From Candidatus Saccharimonadota bacterium (GTDB lineage Bacteria > Patescibacteriota > Saccharimonadia > Saccharimonadales > Saccharimonadaceae): a stretch of DNA of 64,000 bases. The notes below the pieces were generated by a model, which saw only the letters and a program-made list of their open reading frames with translations, was not told the origin of the DNA and made no database searches. Within the stretch, counting starts at the first letter, position 1. Every line of letters starts with the position of its first letter. Made by a program: the position numbers and the translations under genes. Positions 28,224 to 38,218 of the stretch are shown here, in pieces. The DNA lies in contig DAICXK010000003.1 in the NCBI GenBank assembly GCA_027312225.1, positions 244-64,243 on the forward strand. Reading direction: 5' to 3'.

Positions 28224-29675
28224 TTATTCAAGAATCATTCGAAACCGCTGCAACTGGACACCTTTACCAGTCGTGGCGTTGTCGCCAATAGAATAGAGAT
28301 ACGTGCCGTTTCGGCTGAGCACACCGCGATGTGCAGCACTGACTGCGGTGAGGTCATGCTTGTTTGTTCCGTCAATATCCCGCATCGTCAGCTGCCCGTC
28401 AACAATCAGGCCAAGATGCATCGAATCAAGCCAGTAGAGGCCTTGGCTCGACACTGGCAACTCAACCGTCGCAAATAATTGTCGCTCAAGGCTAAAGCTC
28501 GTAAATGATGTCTCAGATCGAGCCAAGACATATGAACCGACATCGTTAAACTCAAGACGTGTTGTCGAAGCTGGCAGAGTTCGTCCCACAATTCGCGTCA
28601 GTCCCTCGATACCATGATCGTATTGACCCTTGTAGATTGTCAGCTTTACACCCTCAGCAATAGCCGTATAGTTTGACCCATAGTAGGTACTGGTTGCAAT
28701 CAAAAGAGGTACGTCATAGGCAACCGTACGGAGCACCGTCGGCGTTTCGTCACCTTCACGGTAGATTCCTGCAACTCGAGAAACAGTCCCCTCGTTCTCG
28801 GTGCGAGCGACAAAGGCAATGGTATTCGTATCATACAAAGAGAATTGCTCGACACCACTCACAAGGCTACGCGACACGGTACCGCCCGCGACATCAACCT
28901 TACGCAAATTACCCTCAGATACGACATACAGTATGTTACCTGAACGCCCCGACAGTAGGGCCCCAGTAATAGGTAGCGAAAACTCTCTGGAAATATTAAC
29001 CGAACGATCAGGGTTACGCGTATCAAGCACTATGATGTCCGTTTTGTCACCGAGCGTATGACGCACCAGTAGATATCGTCCACTCTCGTCCCAGCCGCTT
29101 ATTGAGAATTGTGGTGTCTGACCCTCGGCAGGATCATCAAAAAGGGCAGGGCTAAGAATGATATCCTTGCCTGATGGCTGGTCACGAGATATATCAACTA
29201 AACGAAAGGTAGGTTGCGCCAAATCATACTGTAAAAGGATTGATTTCTTATCAGGAGCCGTCGATGACGCGACGACCTTGTCATAGGTGCTAATCGACTG
29301 GTTTGTCCGATCTTTTGGCACAAGCCGCGCATAATTGAGCCACACCAGACTGCCTTCGGGAATCGTCGTTGTGAGATTCCATGGCTCATAGCCATCACGG
29401 TGCACCATGAACGAATGCTCGCCTGGCTCGACCGAGTGCTTGGTTGATGTACGCGCACTCAGTGTCGCCCCATCAACAGTAACATTGGCACCCGACGGCG
29501 TCGAAGCAAACTGCACAAGACCTCGCTGTTCAAGCGTCCCCGTCTCACGATTAAAGCCATAGTTTGCCACCACAAGGACCAGGATTGCAACAACCGTCAC
29601 AACGGTGAGTGACATAATTGAATAGAGTGCGAATAGCTGAAGCCGCTGGACGCGTTTTGAAGGTTTTCTATACAT
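28224..29675 (-). CDS. PEGA-domain membrane-anchored beta-propeller protein
   Basis: A 483-residue protein with a basic N-terminus, one membrane helix (about 17-40), a PEGA domain (VQFASTPSGANVTVDGATLSAR is split across residues ~54-75; then EPGEHSFMVHRDGYEPW) and a long beta-rich region with propeller-like repeats (SISGWDESGRYLLVRH). PEGA domains occur in surface proteins of Patescibacteria and other bacteria and probably bind cell-wall components. TATACT lies 13 nt before the ATG on the minus strand. It is divergent from the gene at 29792. Confidence 0.78.
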   Translation of the reverse strand: MYRKPSKRVQRLQLFALYSIMSLTVVTVVAILVLVVANYGFNRETGTLEQRGLVQFASTPSGANVTVDGATLSARTSTKHSVEPGEHSFMVHRDGYEPWNLTTTIPEGSLVWLNYARLVPKDRTNQSISTYDKVVASSTAPDKKSILLQYDLAQPTFRLVDISRDQPSGKDIILSPALFDDPAEGQTPQFSISGWDESGRYLLVRHTLGDKTDIIVLDTRNPDRSVNISREFSLPITGALLSGRSGNILYVVSEGNLRKVDVAGGTVSRSLVSGVEQFSLYDTNTIAFVARTENEGTVSRVAGIYREGDETPTVLRTVAYDVPLLIATSTYYGSNYTAIAEGVKLTIYKGQYDHGIEGLTRIVGRTLPASTTRLEFNDVGSYVLARSETSFTSFSLERQLFATVELPVSSQGLYWLDSMHLGLIVDGQLTMRDIDGTNKHDLTAVSAAHRGVLSRNGTYLYSIGDNATTGKGVQLQRFRMILE

Positions 29676-29791
29676 AATGAATAGTTCTAGTATACCATTT
29701 TCTCTTTTTTACTTGCATATTTGGTATTTGATTACTACTATAGACGTTAGTAGAAACCGTAAGCGTTTCATAAACTAAACTGCGAGAAACC

Positions 29792-30742
29792 ATGACAAAA
29801 AACGACACTACCACCGTGAACGGGCAACTATATGACACACAGACAGGTCTTCCTGTTGCTCATGCGACCGCCACCCCTCGCCCCGATAGGCAAGCTGTGC
29901 CTCATAAGCCAGCCACTTCACTCCATGGCGGTACACAAAAATCAAAGACACTACGCCGCGCACAACCCAAAAAGCCCCAGCCTGAAACGCTCAGCCCTAT
30001 GGTCGCAAGACGACCACAGCGCCGATCGCTTGATATCGCCCGGCACCCTCATGTCAAGAAAGTAGCCCCGACACCCGTCAAACCATCAGAAGTGCCAGAC
30101 ATCGCCCCACGCACGCACCCTCATGTCGAAAAGGCGAACCAGCATGTCGTCTCAAAAAAGACAGCTCATCATCCAGCACCCCACAAGACCATGACACCAA
30201 AAGAGGTCAAAGATGCCGAAATAGCACGGGCACTCGTGAGTGCACCCGGCAAGAAGGAGAAGCGCGCCAAAAAGCAACGTTCTGCTCGTCACAAAAAGGT
30301 AACACGGCTGAGTGCTATTGGCATATCAATCGCCGTCATCCTTGGCGCCCTCGTTTGGATAAATCTCCCTGTTCTCTCGGTTCATTTTGCCGCCTCACAG
30401 ACTGGGGTATCAGCAACAATTCCGCACTACACGCCCGAAGGGTTCCGGCTCCAATGGCCAGTCGAAACTCATGACAATCAAGTATCTATCAAATATGCTT
30501 CAGCCGACAGCAACACCTCGTTTACCTTGGGACAATCAAATAGTTCGTGGAATTCCGATGCAGTCCGCACCATGATAGAAGAGGACTCGCAGGGCAGGTT
30601 CCTGACTTCACGCGATCGCGGTATCACGGTTTACACCTATAATGGCAACGCTGCTTGGGTGAATCGAGGCATCCTCTACACCATCGAGGGTGACGCGCAG
30701 TTGTCGAGTGATACCATCATGCGCATCGCCAACAGTATTTAG
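29792..30742 (+). CDS. Membrane-anchored protein with basic N-terminus (DUF4367-like C-terminus)
   Basis: A 316-residue protein. Residues 1-170 are disordered, rich in Pro, His, Lys and Thr. One membrane helix follows (about 177-197), and the extracytoplasmic C-terminal domain (~200-316) contains PEGFRLQWPVETHDN and ITVYTYNGNAAWVNRG, a layout seen in DUF4367-like anti-sigma or sensor domains. TAAACT (29776-29781) ends 10 nt before the ATG. Domain assignment is tentative. A hairpin at 30785 may end the transcript. Confidence 0.65.
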   Translation: MTKNDTTTVNGQLYDTQTGLPVAHATATPRPDRQAVPHKPATSLHGGTQKSKTLRRAQPKKPQPETLSPMVARRPQRRSLDIARHPHVKKVAPTPVKPSEVPDIAPRTHPHVEKANQHVVSKKTAHHPAPHKTMTPKEVKDAEIARALVSAPGKKEKRAKKQRSARHKKVTRLSAIGISIAVILGALVWINLPVLSVHFAASQTGVSATIPHYTPEGFRLQWPVETHDNQVSIKYASADSNTSFTLGQSNSSWNSDAVRTMIEEDSQGRFLTSRDRGITVYTYNGNAAWVNRGILYTIEGDAQLSSDTIMRIANSI

Positions 30743-30784
30743 CGCTTCGCTTATAAGACAAACCTAGGGTTTTTCTCACCAGGG

Positions 30785-30812
30785 CCGGCAAATTTGTGCG
30801 AAAATTTGTCGG
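30785..30812 (+). terminator. Possible terminator after the gene at 29792
   Basis: An 11-bp stem (CCGGCAAATTT/AAATTTGTCGG, one G-U) with a 6-nt loop, followed after a few bases by CTTTTC. It lies 43 nt after the upstream stop and before the gltX -10. Confidence 0.45.
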
Positions 30813-30851
30813 GCTGCTCTTTTCCCTCAGACTATGGCATAATGGAGAACT

Positions 30852-32297
30852 ATGAGTATTGTTCGCACCCGTTTTGCCCCCAGTCCTACCGGTTTTATGC
30901 ATGTCGGTGGTGTTCGCACGGCCCTATTCGCCTGGTTACTGGCACGTCAAGCAGGTCCTGATGGCACATTTATCTTGCGTATCGAAGATACCGACAAGGT
31001 ACGTGAGGTCGAGGGGAGTATCAATCAAATTGAAGACAGTCTCCGTTGGCTGGGTATCACCTGGGATGAAGGTATCGACCAGGGCGGTCCCCACGCACCA
31101 TACAAGCAGTCGGAACGTCTGGAAATCTACCACGAGTGGGCTCGTCGGCTTGTTGCCGAGGGTAGGGCATACGCCGACCCATACACTCCAGCCCAGCTAG
31201 AGGCCTTTCGTGAAGAAGCCAAGGCTGCCAAACGCCCTTTTCTCTACCGCGATCATCGGCCAGAGAATCCGCCAGAATGGGATGGCAGCCAGCCCCTCAG
31301 ATTCAAGTCTGACCCTAAACCATATCAATGGACCGATGCCGTCATGGGCAACCTTTCGACCGGACCAGAGGCAATTGACGATTTTATCCTCATCAAAAGT
31401 GACGGGTATCCAACCTATAATTTTTGCCATATTGTCGATGATGCCATCATGGGCGTGACGCACGTGCTGCGTAGCCAAGAGTTCATCAGCAGCACACCTA
31501 AGTTCCTTAATCTTTACGAAGCACTGAATATCGACCGTCCGACGCTGGCAACCTTGCCATACGTGATGGCGATTGACGGCAAAAAGAAGCTCGGCAAGCG
31601 TGACGGTGCCAAAGACATTCTTGAATACGCAAATGATGGGTATCTGCCCGAAGCCATGGCAAACTTCCTTGCAACACTCGGCTGGAACGATGGCACCGAG
31701 CAAGAAGTTTTTACGACGAGCGAGTTAATCGAGAAATTCAGCCTTTCAAGAGTTCAGAAGAGCCCCGCACGCTTTGACGAGCGACGCCTCCTATGGCTCA
31801 ACGGGCAGCATATCCGCATGCTATCAATCAACGACCTCTACGAGCGCGCCCACCCATTCTGGACCAGCGCCGCAGCCCAAGGCTCCGAAAGCCACAAAAA
31901 AGAGGTTCTCGCACTTGTACAAGACCGCCTAAAAACACTCGCCGATCTTCCTGTCATTACCAGCTATTTCTTTGAAGATCCAACGCCTGACTGGGCGATG
32001 GTGAATGATACGAAACAATTCAAAAAGTACTCCCGCCAAGATCTCGTTGAGCTGCTAAAACAAGCAAAAACCGCGCTCCAAGCAGACGAAACGTTCTCCG
32101 AAGAGTCTTTGCAGGCTACGCTCAATCTGCTCCTTGAGCAAACAGGCGAAAAACCAGGTGTTCTCTTCAGTATCATCCGCCTCGGCGTCAGCTGGGCACC
32201 GTTCAGCCCGGCACTGAACGAAACACTCGCCCTGATCGGAAAAGATCGCGTTCTCCGCCGCATCGACCAAGCAGTTGCCATGTCAACAAGCTCATAA
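30852..32297 (+). CDS. gltX: Glutamyl-tRNA synthetase
   Basis: A 481-residue class I aminoacyl-tRNA synthetase that charges tRNA-Glu. The HIGH-type motif is PTGFMHVGG with RIEDTD following. The second signature reads KKLGKRDG, where bacterial GluRS normally has KLSKR, so Ser is replaced by Gly. The C-terminal anticodon-binding helical domain is complete. CATAAT with upstream TG ends 8 nt before the ATG. In bacteria lacking GlnRS, this enzyme also charges tRNA-Gln; no GlnRS is in this window. tRNA-Glu(CTC) lies 3 kb downstream. Confidence 0.95.
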   Translation: MSIVRTRFAPSPTGFMHVGGVRTALFAWLLARQAGPDGTFILRIEDTDKVREVEGSINQIEDSLRWLGITWDEGIDQGGPHAPYKQSERLEIYHEWARRLVAEGRAYADPYTPAQLEAFREEAKAAKRPFLYRDHRPENPPEWDGSQPLRFKSDPKPYQWTDAVMGNLSTGPEAIDDFILIKSDGYPTYNFCHIVDDAIMGVTHVLRSQEFISSTPKFLNLYEALNIDRPTLATLPYVMAIDGKKKLGKRDGAKDILEYANDGYLPEAMANFLATLGWNDGTEQEVFTTSELIEKFSLSRVQKSPARFDERRLLWLNGQHIRMLSINDLYERAHPFWTSAAAQGSESHKKEVLALVQDRLKTLADLPVITSYFFEDPTPDWAMVNDTKQFKKYSRQDLVELLKQAKTALQADETFSEESLQATLNLLLEQTGEKPGVLFSIIRLGVSWAPFSPALNETLALIGKDRVLRRIDQAVAMSTSS

Positions 32298-32376
32298 TAT
32301 ACAAGCCGCTTTCTGAGGAGAAAAAGTGTAAGCAAGCCGTTAAAATGCTTACCGTTATTGTGTTATACTGTACGTA

Positions 32377-33465
32377 ATGCGTACGAAAATAAATACCTTT
32401 TCAAAACTGCGCGATTGGGCAAATGCTCATCGCAAACTAAGCCTTGTTATCACAGGCGTTACGCTCGTTGCCATCGCCGCTGGAGTCGCAGCGTTTCTTG
32501 TCACGCAAAATCCCGTAACCGATGTGCCACCGCCTAAGGCGTCATCTTCTGTCAAAAAAGAAGAGCCCAAGCCTGTCTTTTACGCACCGCTCACAGGGGT
32601 CGAAGTTGCGGATGAAAATGCCACCACAAAACCCGTTACTGCCATTATGATCGAGAACAGTCCCGATGCACGACCACAATCCGGCATCAAAAGTAGTTCG
32701 GTGGTATACGAGGCGATTGCCGAAGGAGGTATCACAAGGTTCCTCGTACTGTATCAGCAAGAAAAACCACAGCTCGTCGGTCCCGTACGAAGCTTGCGAA
32801 TGTATTACGTCGACTGGCTGGCACCATATAACGCAAGCGTCGCTCATGTTGGCGGTAGCGCAAACGCCCTCGCCGAAGTGCGCAATGGTAACTACCGCGA
32901 TATTGATCAGTTCTTTAACGCGGGTAGTTACTGGCGGGCAAGCGACCGCTGGGCACCGCACAATGTCTACACTAGTTTCGAACGGCTTGATGCACTCAAC
33001 GCCGCCAAGGGCTATACCAGCTCGAAACCCCTCGTGTTCCCACGCAAAGACTCTACCCCCGCCAAAGCACCAACTGCCACCTCTATTTCTGTCACTATGA
33101 GCGGCCCGCTCTATAACAGTAGTTATACCTATGACGCCACGAACAACTATTACCTTCGCTCCCAGGGGGGCGGCGCGCACACTGACCGCGAAGAGGGCCA
33201 GATAACTCCTCGTGTCGTTATCGTCATCAAATCACCAATGCAGCTTGTCCAAGAGGACGGCTGGCGCCAGCAATACCAAACAACCGGTAGCGGTAGCGCA
33301 ACAATTTTCCAAGATGGCACTGTCCAAGAAGTCACATGGCGTAAGGCAGACCGCCAAGCACAATACCGCTTTACTGATGCGAGCGGGACAGAGGTCTCAC
33401 TGGCTCGCGGACAAACTTGGATTAGTATCGTACCAGCTAGCACAGGGGGCGTTTCATGGCAGTAA
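32377..33465 (+). CDS. DUF3048 (YerB-like) lipoprotein-like surface protein
   Basis: A 362-residue protein with one N-terminal membrane helix (about 23-45), a short Pro/Lys linker and a DUF3048 domain. The family signature is visible as IMIENSPDARPQSGI followed by VYEAIAEGGITRFLVLY. Its function is unknown; it is extracellular and common in Firmicutes and Patescibacteria. TATACT ends 7 nt before the ATG. Its last 10 nt overlap the start of the histidine kinase gene, so both belong to one operon. Confidence 0.85.
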   Translation: MRTKINTFSKLRDWANAHRKLSLVITGVTLVAIAAGVAAFLVTQNPVTDVPPPKASSSVKKEEPKPVFYAPLTGVEVADENATTKPVTAIMIENSPDARPQSGIKSSSVVYEAIAEGGITRFLVLYQQEKPQLVGPVRSLRMYYVDWLAPYNASVAHVGGSANALAEVRNGNYRDIDQFFNAGSYWRASDRWAPHNVYTSFERLDALNAAKGYTSSKPLVFPRKDSTPAKAPTATSISVTMSGPLYNSSYTYDATNNYYLRSQGGGAHTDREEGQITPRVVIVIKSPMQLVQEDGWRQQYQTTGSGSATIFQDGTVQEVTWRKADRQAQYRFTDASGTEVSLARGQTWISIVPASTGGVSWQ

Positions 33466-35006
33466 AAAAACAAAAGCCAGCTCCTGTGTCGCTCATCATG
33501 GAGTATATCCCCAAGCTGCAGCGCAGAATGCTCCTGACGATTATCCTGCCAGGAATCTTGATTGGCCTTGCCTGTGCACTATTACTTGTTACCTCTGAAA
33601 CCGCGCAGCCTGATAATTATATCTTTTGGGTCGTATGGATTGGCGTCACAATACTCTCGATGGCTAGTAACCTTCTTCTTTTCGTGTATACGTCAAGTCC
33701 TACGGGTGACCTTATGCGCGCCATCGCGCGTGTATCAGGCGAATCCTCGAGTGGCCCCCTGCCTAACCCGCATGATAAGAAATACATCAAGAGCGGGCTC
33801 AGCGCGGCGCTACAGGCAGTGTATAACCTTGACAGTCAGCAGTCAAAAAAAGCTGCCACCTCTCCTGATGAGTTAGGAGCTGCATCATCTTCGGTTCTCC
33901 ATTCACTCGATCGCATGCACGGGTCACTTATAACTCTCGACGCCGATCATAATGTAGTGTACGCCAGCAAGGCAAGCCCCTTGTATACCGTCGACGGCAA
34001 GCTTCAGCCTCAACTATTGTTTAATGCGCATGATACCTTACTTTCATGGCTTGAAGAGTGCGAAGCCTCGGCCGTCAAGGCAGAGCATAGTTGGCACCGT
34101 ATACCAAACAAACCAGCCGACCAGGAAGACCAGCGCATATTTGATGTCTACGCTTCATACGAAAAAGGCGCCGCACACGAAACCGTGCTAACACTCGTTG
34201 ACCAGACCACCCTGTATCAAGGCGACGAAGAGGACCTCAACTTTATCGCCTTCGCCGCACACGAGCTACGTGGTCCTATCACGGTCATCCGAGGCTACCT
34301 TGATGTGTTAGAAGACGAGTTGTCAGACGTATTAGAGGCCGATCAACGCGAACTGTTTCATCGTCTCACCGTGTCTGCCAATCGCTTGTCAAGCTATATC
34401 AACAATATTCTCAATACCTCGCGTTACGACCGCCGTCATCTTAATATCACGTTATCACCTGATTCGCTCTCTGAAATCTACGCGACAATCAATGACGACA
34501 TGATGCTTCGCGCTACTTCACAGAACAGGATGCTTTCTGTGACCATTCCAGATACACTACCTGAGATCGCAGCCGAACGCGCCAGCCTCAGCGAAGTCAT
34601 CGGCAACCTTATCGATAACGCGATCAAATACAGCAACGAAGGAGGCGTTATCAATGTCACTGCCGAGCAAAAAGGTGACTTTGTTGATATTATTGTCGAA
34701 GACCACGGTATCGGTATGCCAGGCAGCGTCGTCAATAATCTATTTCAGAAATTCTATCGTTCGCACCGCTCTCGAGAGACGGTTGCAGGTAGTGGTATCG
34801 GCCTTTACATCAGCAAGGCAATTGTTGAATCGCATGGTGGTACAATTAGTGTACGAAGTACTGAAGGGGAGGGCTCGACATTCGTCGCATCAATCCCGAC
34901 GTATGCTTCAGTTGCCGAAAAGCTTGCCAATGCCGGTAATAGCAATCTGGACCTCATTTCGCAGGGCAAGGGCTGGATAAAGAATCATTCAATGTATCGA
35001 GGATAA
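33456..35006 (+). CDS. Membrane sensor histidine kinase
   Basis: A 516-residue kinase. Two hydrophobic helices (about 28-45 and 53-72) flank a very short outer loop. A PAS-like region follows (about 150-260), then the H-box FAAHELRGPITVIRGYL (H269). The N, G1 and G2 boxes of the ATPase domain are visible as NLIDNAIKYS, VEDHGIGMP and GSGIGLYI. With the response regulator 5 nt downstream it forms a two-component system. The near absence of an outer domain suggests that it senses membrane or internal signals. It overlaps the DUF3048 gene. Confidence 0.92.
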   Translation: MAVKKQKPAPVSLIMEYIPKLQRRMLLTIILPGILIGLACALLLVTSETAQPDNYIFWVVWIGVTILSMASNLLLFVYTSSPTGDLMRAIARVSGESSSGPLPNPHDKKYIKSGLSAALQAVYNLDSQQSKKAATSPDELGAASSSVLHSLDRMHGSLITLDADHNVVYASKASPLYTVDGKLQPQLLFNAHDTLLSWLEECEASAVKAEHSWHRIPNKPADQEDQRIFDVYASYEKGAAHETVLTLVDQTTLYQGDEEDLNFIAFAAHELRGPITVIRGYLDVLEDELSDVLEADQRELFHRLTVSANRLSSYINNILNTSRYDRRHLNITLSPDSLSEIYATINDDMMLRATSQNRMLSVTIPDTLPEIAAERASLSEVIGNLIDNAIKYSNEGGVINVTAEQKGDFVDIIVEDHGIGMPGSVVNNLFQKFYRSHRSRETVAGSGIGLYISKAIVESHGGTISVRSTEGEGSTFVASIPTYASVAEKLANAGNSNLDLISQGKGWIKNHSMYRG

Positions 35007-35011
35007 CCACT

Positions 35012-35392
35012 ATGACAACTACTAAATCAATTCTCATTATCGAAGACGACCGCTTTATTGGAGAGATGTATGTCCGCAGCCTCCGCAAAGCTGACTACGA
35101 TGTCGACTGGATGGTTGATGGCAATGATGGACTAGTAGCAGCTCGCAATAAGCCCTACGATGCTATTCTGCTTGATGTGATGCTGCCCGAACGACGGGGA
35201 AGTGACATTCTACAAGCATTACGCGGTAACGGTGAGGATCTCATCCCAAACACAAGGGTGCTCGTGCTCACCAACTTCGAACAAGACGACGAGTCACGGG
35301 CAGCCATGCAGCAGAATGCCGATGCCTACCTCATCAAGGCGGAGATCACTCCTCGCAAACTACTCGCAATTCTTAGTGACCTCTTTTCATAG
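35012..35392 (+). CDS. Single-domain response regulator
   Basis: A 126-residue CheY-like receiver with no output domain. The acidic pocket is IIEDDR, the phosphorylated Asp is D55 in LLDVMLPE, and the late Lys is in LIKAE. It is the partner of the kinase immediately upstream. With no DNA-binding domain it probably acts by protein interaction. It ends 37 nt before tRNA-Glu. Confidence 0.92.
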   Translation: MTTTKSILIIEDDRFIGEMYVRSLRKADYDVDWMVDGNDGLVAARNKPYDAILLDVMLPERRGSDILQALRGNGEDLIPNTRVLVLTNFEQDDESRAAMQQNADAYLIKAEITPRKLLAILSDLFS

Positions 35393-35429
35393 ACAAGACC
35401 ACCGTTTTTTGATACTATATCTCAGTATT

Positions 35430-35504
35430 GGCCTCATCGTCTAACGGTTAGGACATCAGGTTCTCATCCTGGCAATCGGGGTTCGATTCCCCGTGAGGTC
35501 ACCA
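35430..35504 (+). tRNA. tRNA-Glu (CTC)
   Basis: A 75-nt tRNA. The acceptor GGCCTCA pairs with TGAGGTC (one G-U), the D-arm contains TCTAACGGTTAGGA, the anticodon loop TTCTCAT gives CTC (reads GAG), and the T-arm is CGGGGTTCGATTCCCCG. CCA is encoded. TACTAT about 12 nt upstream may be the -10. Confidence 0.96.
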
Positions 35505-35515
35505 TATTGAATATC

Positions 35516-35540
35516 GAAGACTCCCGAGGAGTCTTCTTTT
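35516..35540 (+). terminator. Terminator after tRNA-Glu
   Basis: A 9-bp stem GAAGACTCC/GGAGTCTTC with a CGA loop followed by TTTT. It also lies just beyond the stop of the convergent P-type ATPase and could serve both strands. Confidence 0.85.
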
Positions 35541-35547
35541 GTTACTG

Positions 35548-38181
35548 CTATTCTGCAACAATAGCCAGCGAAGTATTTTTTCTGTTGACTATCAGCTTGT
35601 ATAGCTCGACAGTAATCAGTGGCAACAGTGAACAACCGAAAGCAATCAGGTACCCATGAAGGGGCAGAGCGACGAATCCAAAGAGCGTCTGAATAGGCGG
35701 AATCAAAACGACGGCTGCCGTAATAGCAAATGAGCCGACAGCTGCAAAAGTTAGGTACTTGTTTGACCAAAGACCAATCGCGAAGAGCGAGCGCGACGAA
35801 CGAACGTTCAATGAATGAACGACCTGTATCGACGCCAACGCGATAAATGCCATCGTCTGACCGGCCACAAGACTGCCGAGTTGAGTTTTACCGAACCAGA
35901 AGGCAAATAGGGTAATACCGGCAAAGAGGCATCCCATACCGATAATCCTATACCACAAACCACCAGCAAACAGACTCTCGCTCTTTGGTTTTGGCTTTTG
36001 TTTCATAACCGAATCCTCAACCGGCTCGAGCCCCAACGTAATAGCAGGTAAGCTATCGGTCACAAGGTTGATCCACAGCAGGTGTACGGCCAGTAAAAGT
36101 GGCTGTTGCCAAATCATCATCGCTACAAAGACTGCAATGATCTCGCTAATATTCGTACTGAGAAGGAATTGCACGACCTTTCTGATGTTAGCATAGACGC
36201 CGCGGCCTTCACGCACCGCAGCCACAATGGTCGAGAAGTTATCATCAGTCAAGGTCATCGCGGCAGCGCCCTTAGCAACATCCGTCCCAGTCACACCCAT
36301 AGCGCAGCCGATATCAGCGGCCTTTAGGGCAGGGGCGTCATTCACACCATCACCCGTCATCGCCACGACCGCACCCGTCGATTGCCACGCCTTCACAATA
36401 CGAATCTTATCCTGCGGCGAAACACGGGCATAGACAGCGATATTCTTCACTTCTTTGCGCAGCTCAACCTCACTCATTTTTTCTAGTTCAGTCCCGGTAA
36501 TCGCATGATCACCATCGCGCATAATATCCAACTCTTTAGCAATCGCCATCGCCGTCACAATATGATCGCCCGTAATCATGACTGGCGTAATACCTGCATC
36601 GCGGCAGAGTGCCACTGCTGGCTTGACTTCCTCTCGTGGCGGATCAATCATGCCAATCACGCCAATAATCGTCAGCTGCTGTTCATGCATAGCACTGTCA
36701 AGCTCTTCAGGCGCCACATCAAACGTACGGCAACCCACCGCAATCACACGAAGTGCGTTCTCACTCATGTCATCAACCGCCACCTTCAGCGCGGCAAGCT
36801 CCTCGCTCGTGTTCACACTTCGCTGGACCATCTCATCAAAAGCACCTTTTACAATCAATGTCTGCACGCCATCAATCGCATGCAGCGTCGACATAAGTTT
36901 TCGATCAGAATCGAACGGCAATTCAGCAAGGCGAGGGGAGGCCTCTTCAAGATCGGATTTATCCAATTGATTATTATGTGCCGCCAGTACAATCGCCGTC
37001 TCGGTTGGATCACCGACGTGTTTCGTTTCGCCATCATCAAACTCAATCTCACCATCACTACATAATGTTGCATAGGTAAGAATCTGACGAGCGGCATCAC
37101 TATTGCTCCCAGAGCTCTCCTCGGCACCACTCGCAATACTGAAGATCTTTGTCACCGTCATGCGGTTTTGCGTCAGCGTACCTGTCTTATCGGTACAAAT
37201 CACCGAGGCGCTTCCTAGTGTCTCGACCGCAGGGATTTTACGAATAATTGCATTCTTTTTGACCATGCGCTGGACGCCAATCGCCAAGATCACCGTCACC
37301 GTCACCGCCAACCCCTCTGGAATCGCCGACACGGCAAGAGATACAGCGACCATGAATATCTCAATCAATGGCAAACCCGCAAACAACCCCACGCCAAAAA
37401 TCAACGCACAAGCGACGAGCGCAATAATACCCAAGCGGCCACCGAGCTGCGATAATTTGTGTTGCAAAGGAGTCTCCGCTTGCTTTTCGTCCGTCAACAA
37501 TCCGGCAATGCGCCCCATCTCCGTCTGCATACCGGTGCCTGTCACGACCGCTACGCCGCGACCATATGACACGGCACAGCCACTGAATACCATAGTGTCC
37601 TGATCAGCGAGTGGCGTGTCATCATCCAATGTTCGCGAGGCATCCTTGTCGGCCGGAACCGATTCGCCCGTTAATGCTGCCTCATCAACCTGCAGCCTTG
37701 CCGATTCAACTAATCGCGCATCCGCTGGTACGAAATCACCAGCTTCAAGTTCAATAATGTCTCCCGGTACCAGTTCGTTTGCGGGAATCTTTTGTGTTTC
37801 ACCGTCACGGATTACCCGAGCTTCGGGTGCCGCCATCCGCTTTAATGATTCCAGGGCTTTTTCAGCCCGCCCTTCCTGGATCACCGCAATCACGGCGTTC
37901 AAAATCACAATGCCGACAATCAATAAGGGCTCGAATAGCCCTTTGCCCTCATAAAGATGTACCGCCAACGACACTGCTGCTGCAACCAACAAGATAACAA
38001 TCATCATATCCTTAAACTGCTCAAAGAACTTAACGACAATACTGCGCGGCTTGGTATGAGCCAACTCGTTACGGCCATACTGCTGCTGTCGACACTGAAC
38101 CTCATCGGCACCGAGCCCGTTATCGATAGTAGTTTTTAGCGTTTCAGTAACTGTTTGTATCGGGGATGCGTGATATCTCAT
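35548..38181 (-). CDS. P-type cation ATPase, type IIA (Ca2+ pump-like)
   Basis: An 877-residue P-type ATPase. Visible: N-terminal cation ATPase domain, actuator TGES (EAALTGESVP), the PEGL motif in membrane helix 4 (SAIPEGLAVTV) typical of SERCA-type Ca2+ pumps, phosphorylation site CTDKTGTLTQN, nucleotide-binding KGAFDEM and hinge MTGDGVNDAPALKAADIG. The helix-6 motif is WINLVTDSLPA. It most likely exports Ca2+; Mn2+ or Mg2+ cannot be excluded. TACAAT ends 9 nt before ATG 38181. A further upstream ATG at 38202 precedes that -10 and was rejected. Confidence 0.92.
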   Translation of the reverse strand: MRYHASPIQTVTETLKTTIDNGLGADEVQCRQQQYGRNELAHTKPRSIVVKFFEQFKDMMIVILLVAAAVSLAVHLYEGKGLFEPLLIVGIVILNAVIAVIQEGRAEKALESLKRMAAPEARVIRDGETQKIPANELVPGDIIELEAGDFVPADARLVESARLQVDEAALTGESVPADKDASRTLDDDTPLADQDTMVFSGCAVSYGRGVAVVTGTGMQTEMGRIAGLLTDEKQAETPLQHKLSQLGGRLGIIALVACALIFGVGLFAGLPLIEIFMVAVSLAVSAIPEGLAVTVTVILAIGVQRMVKKNAIIRKIPAVETLGSASVICTDKTGTLTQNRMTVTKIFSIASGAEESSGSNSDAARQILTYATLCSDGEIEFDDGETKHVGDPTETAIVLAAHNNQLDKSDLEEASPRLAELPFDSDRKLMSTLHAIDGVQTLIVKGAFDEMVQRSVNTSEELAALKVAVDDMSENALRVIAVGCRTFDVAPEELDSAMHEQQLTIIGVIGMIDPPREEVKPAVALCRDAGITPVMITGDHIVTAMAIAKELDIMRDGDHAITGTELEKMSEVELRKEVKNIAVYARVSPQDKIRIVKAWQSTGAVVAMTGDGVNDAPALKAADIGCAMGVTGTDVAKGAAAMTLTDDNFSTIVAAVREGRGVYANIRKVVQFLLSTNISEIIAVFVAMMIWQQPLLLAVHLLWINLVTDSLPAITLGLEPVEDSVMKQKPKPKSESLFAGGLWYRIIGMGCLFAGITLFAFWFGKTQLGSLVAGQTMAFIALASIQVVHSLNVRSSRSLFAIGLWSNKYLTFAAVGSFAITAAVVLIPPIQTLFGFVALPLHGYLIAFGCSLLPLITVELYKLIVNRKNTSLAIVAE

Positions 38182-38218
38182 ATACGTCTTATTGTAACCC
38201 ATATGATACTGTAGTCAT

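Noticed and set aside
36505-37065. A 186-codon ORF antisense to the P-type ATPase
   Set aside because: His/Arg-rich random composition and complete overlap with a well-conserved gene.
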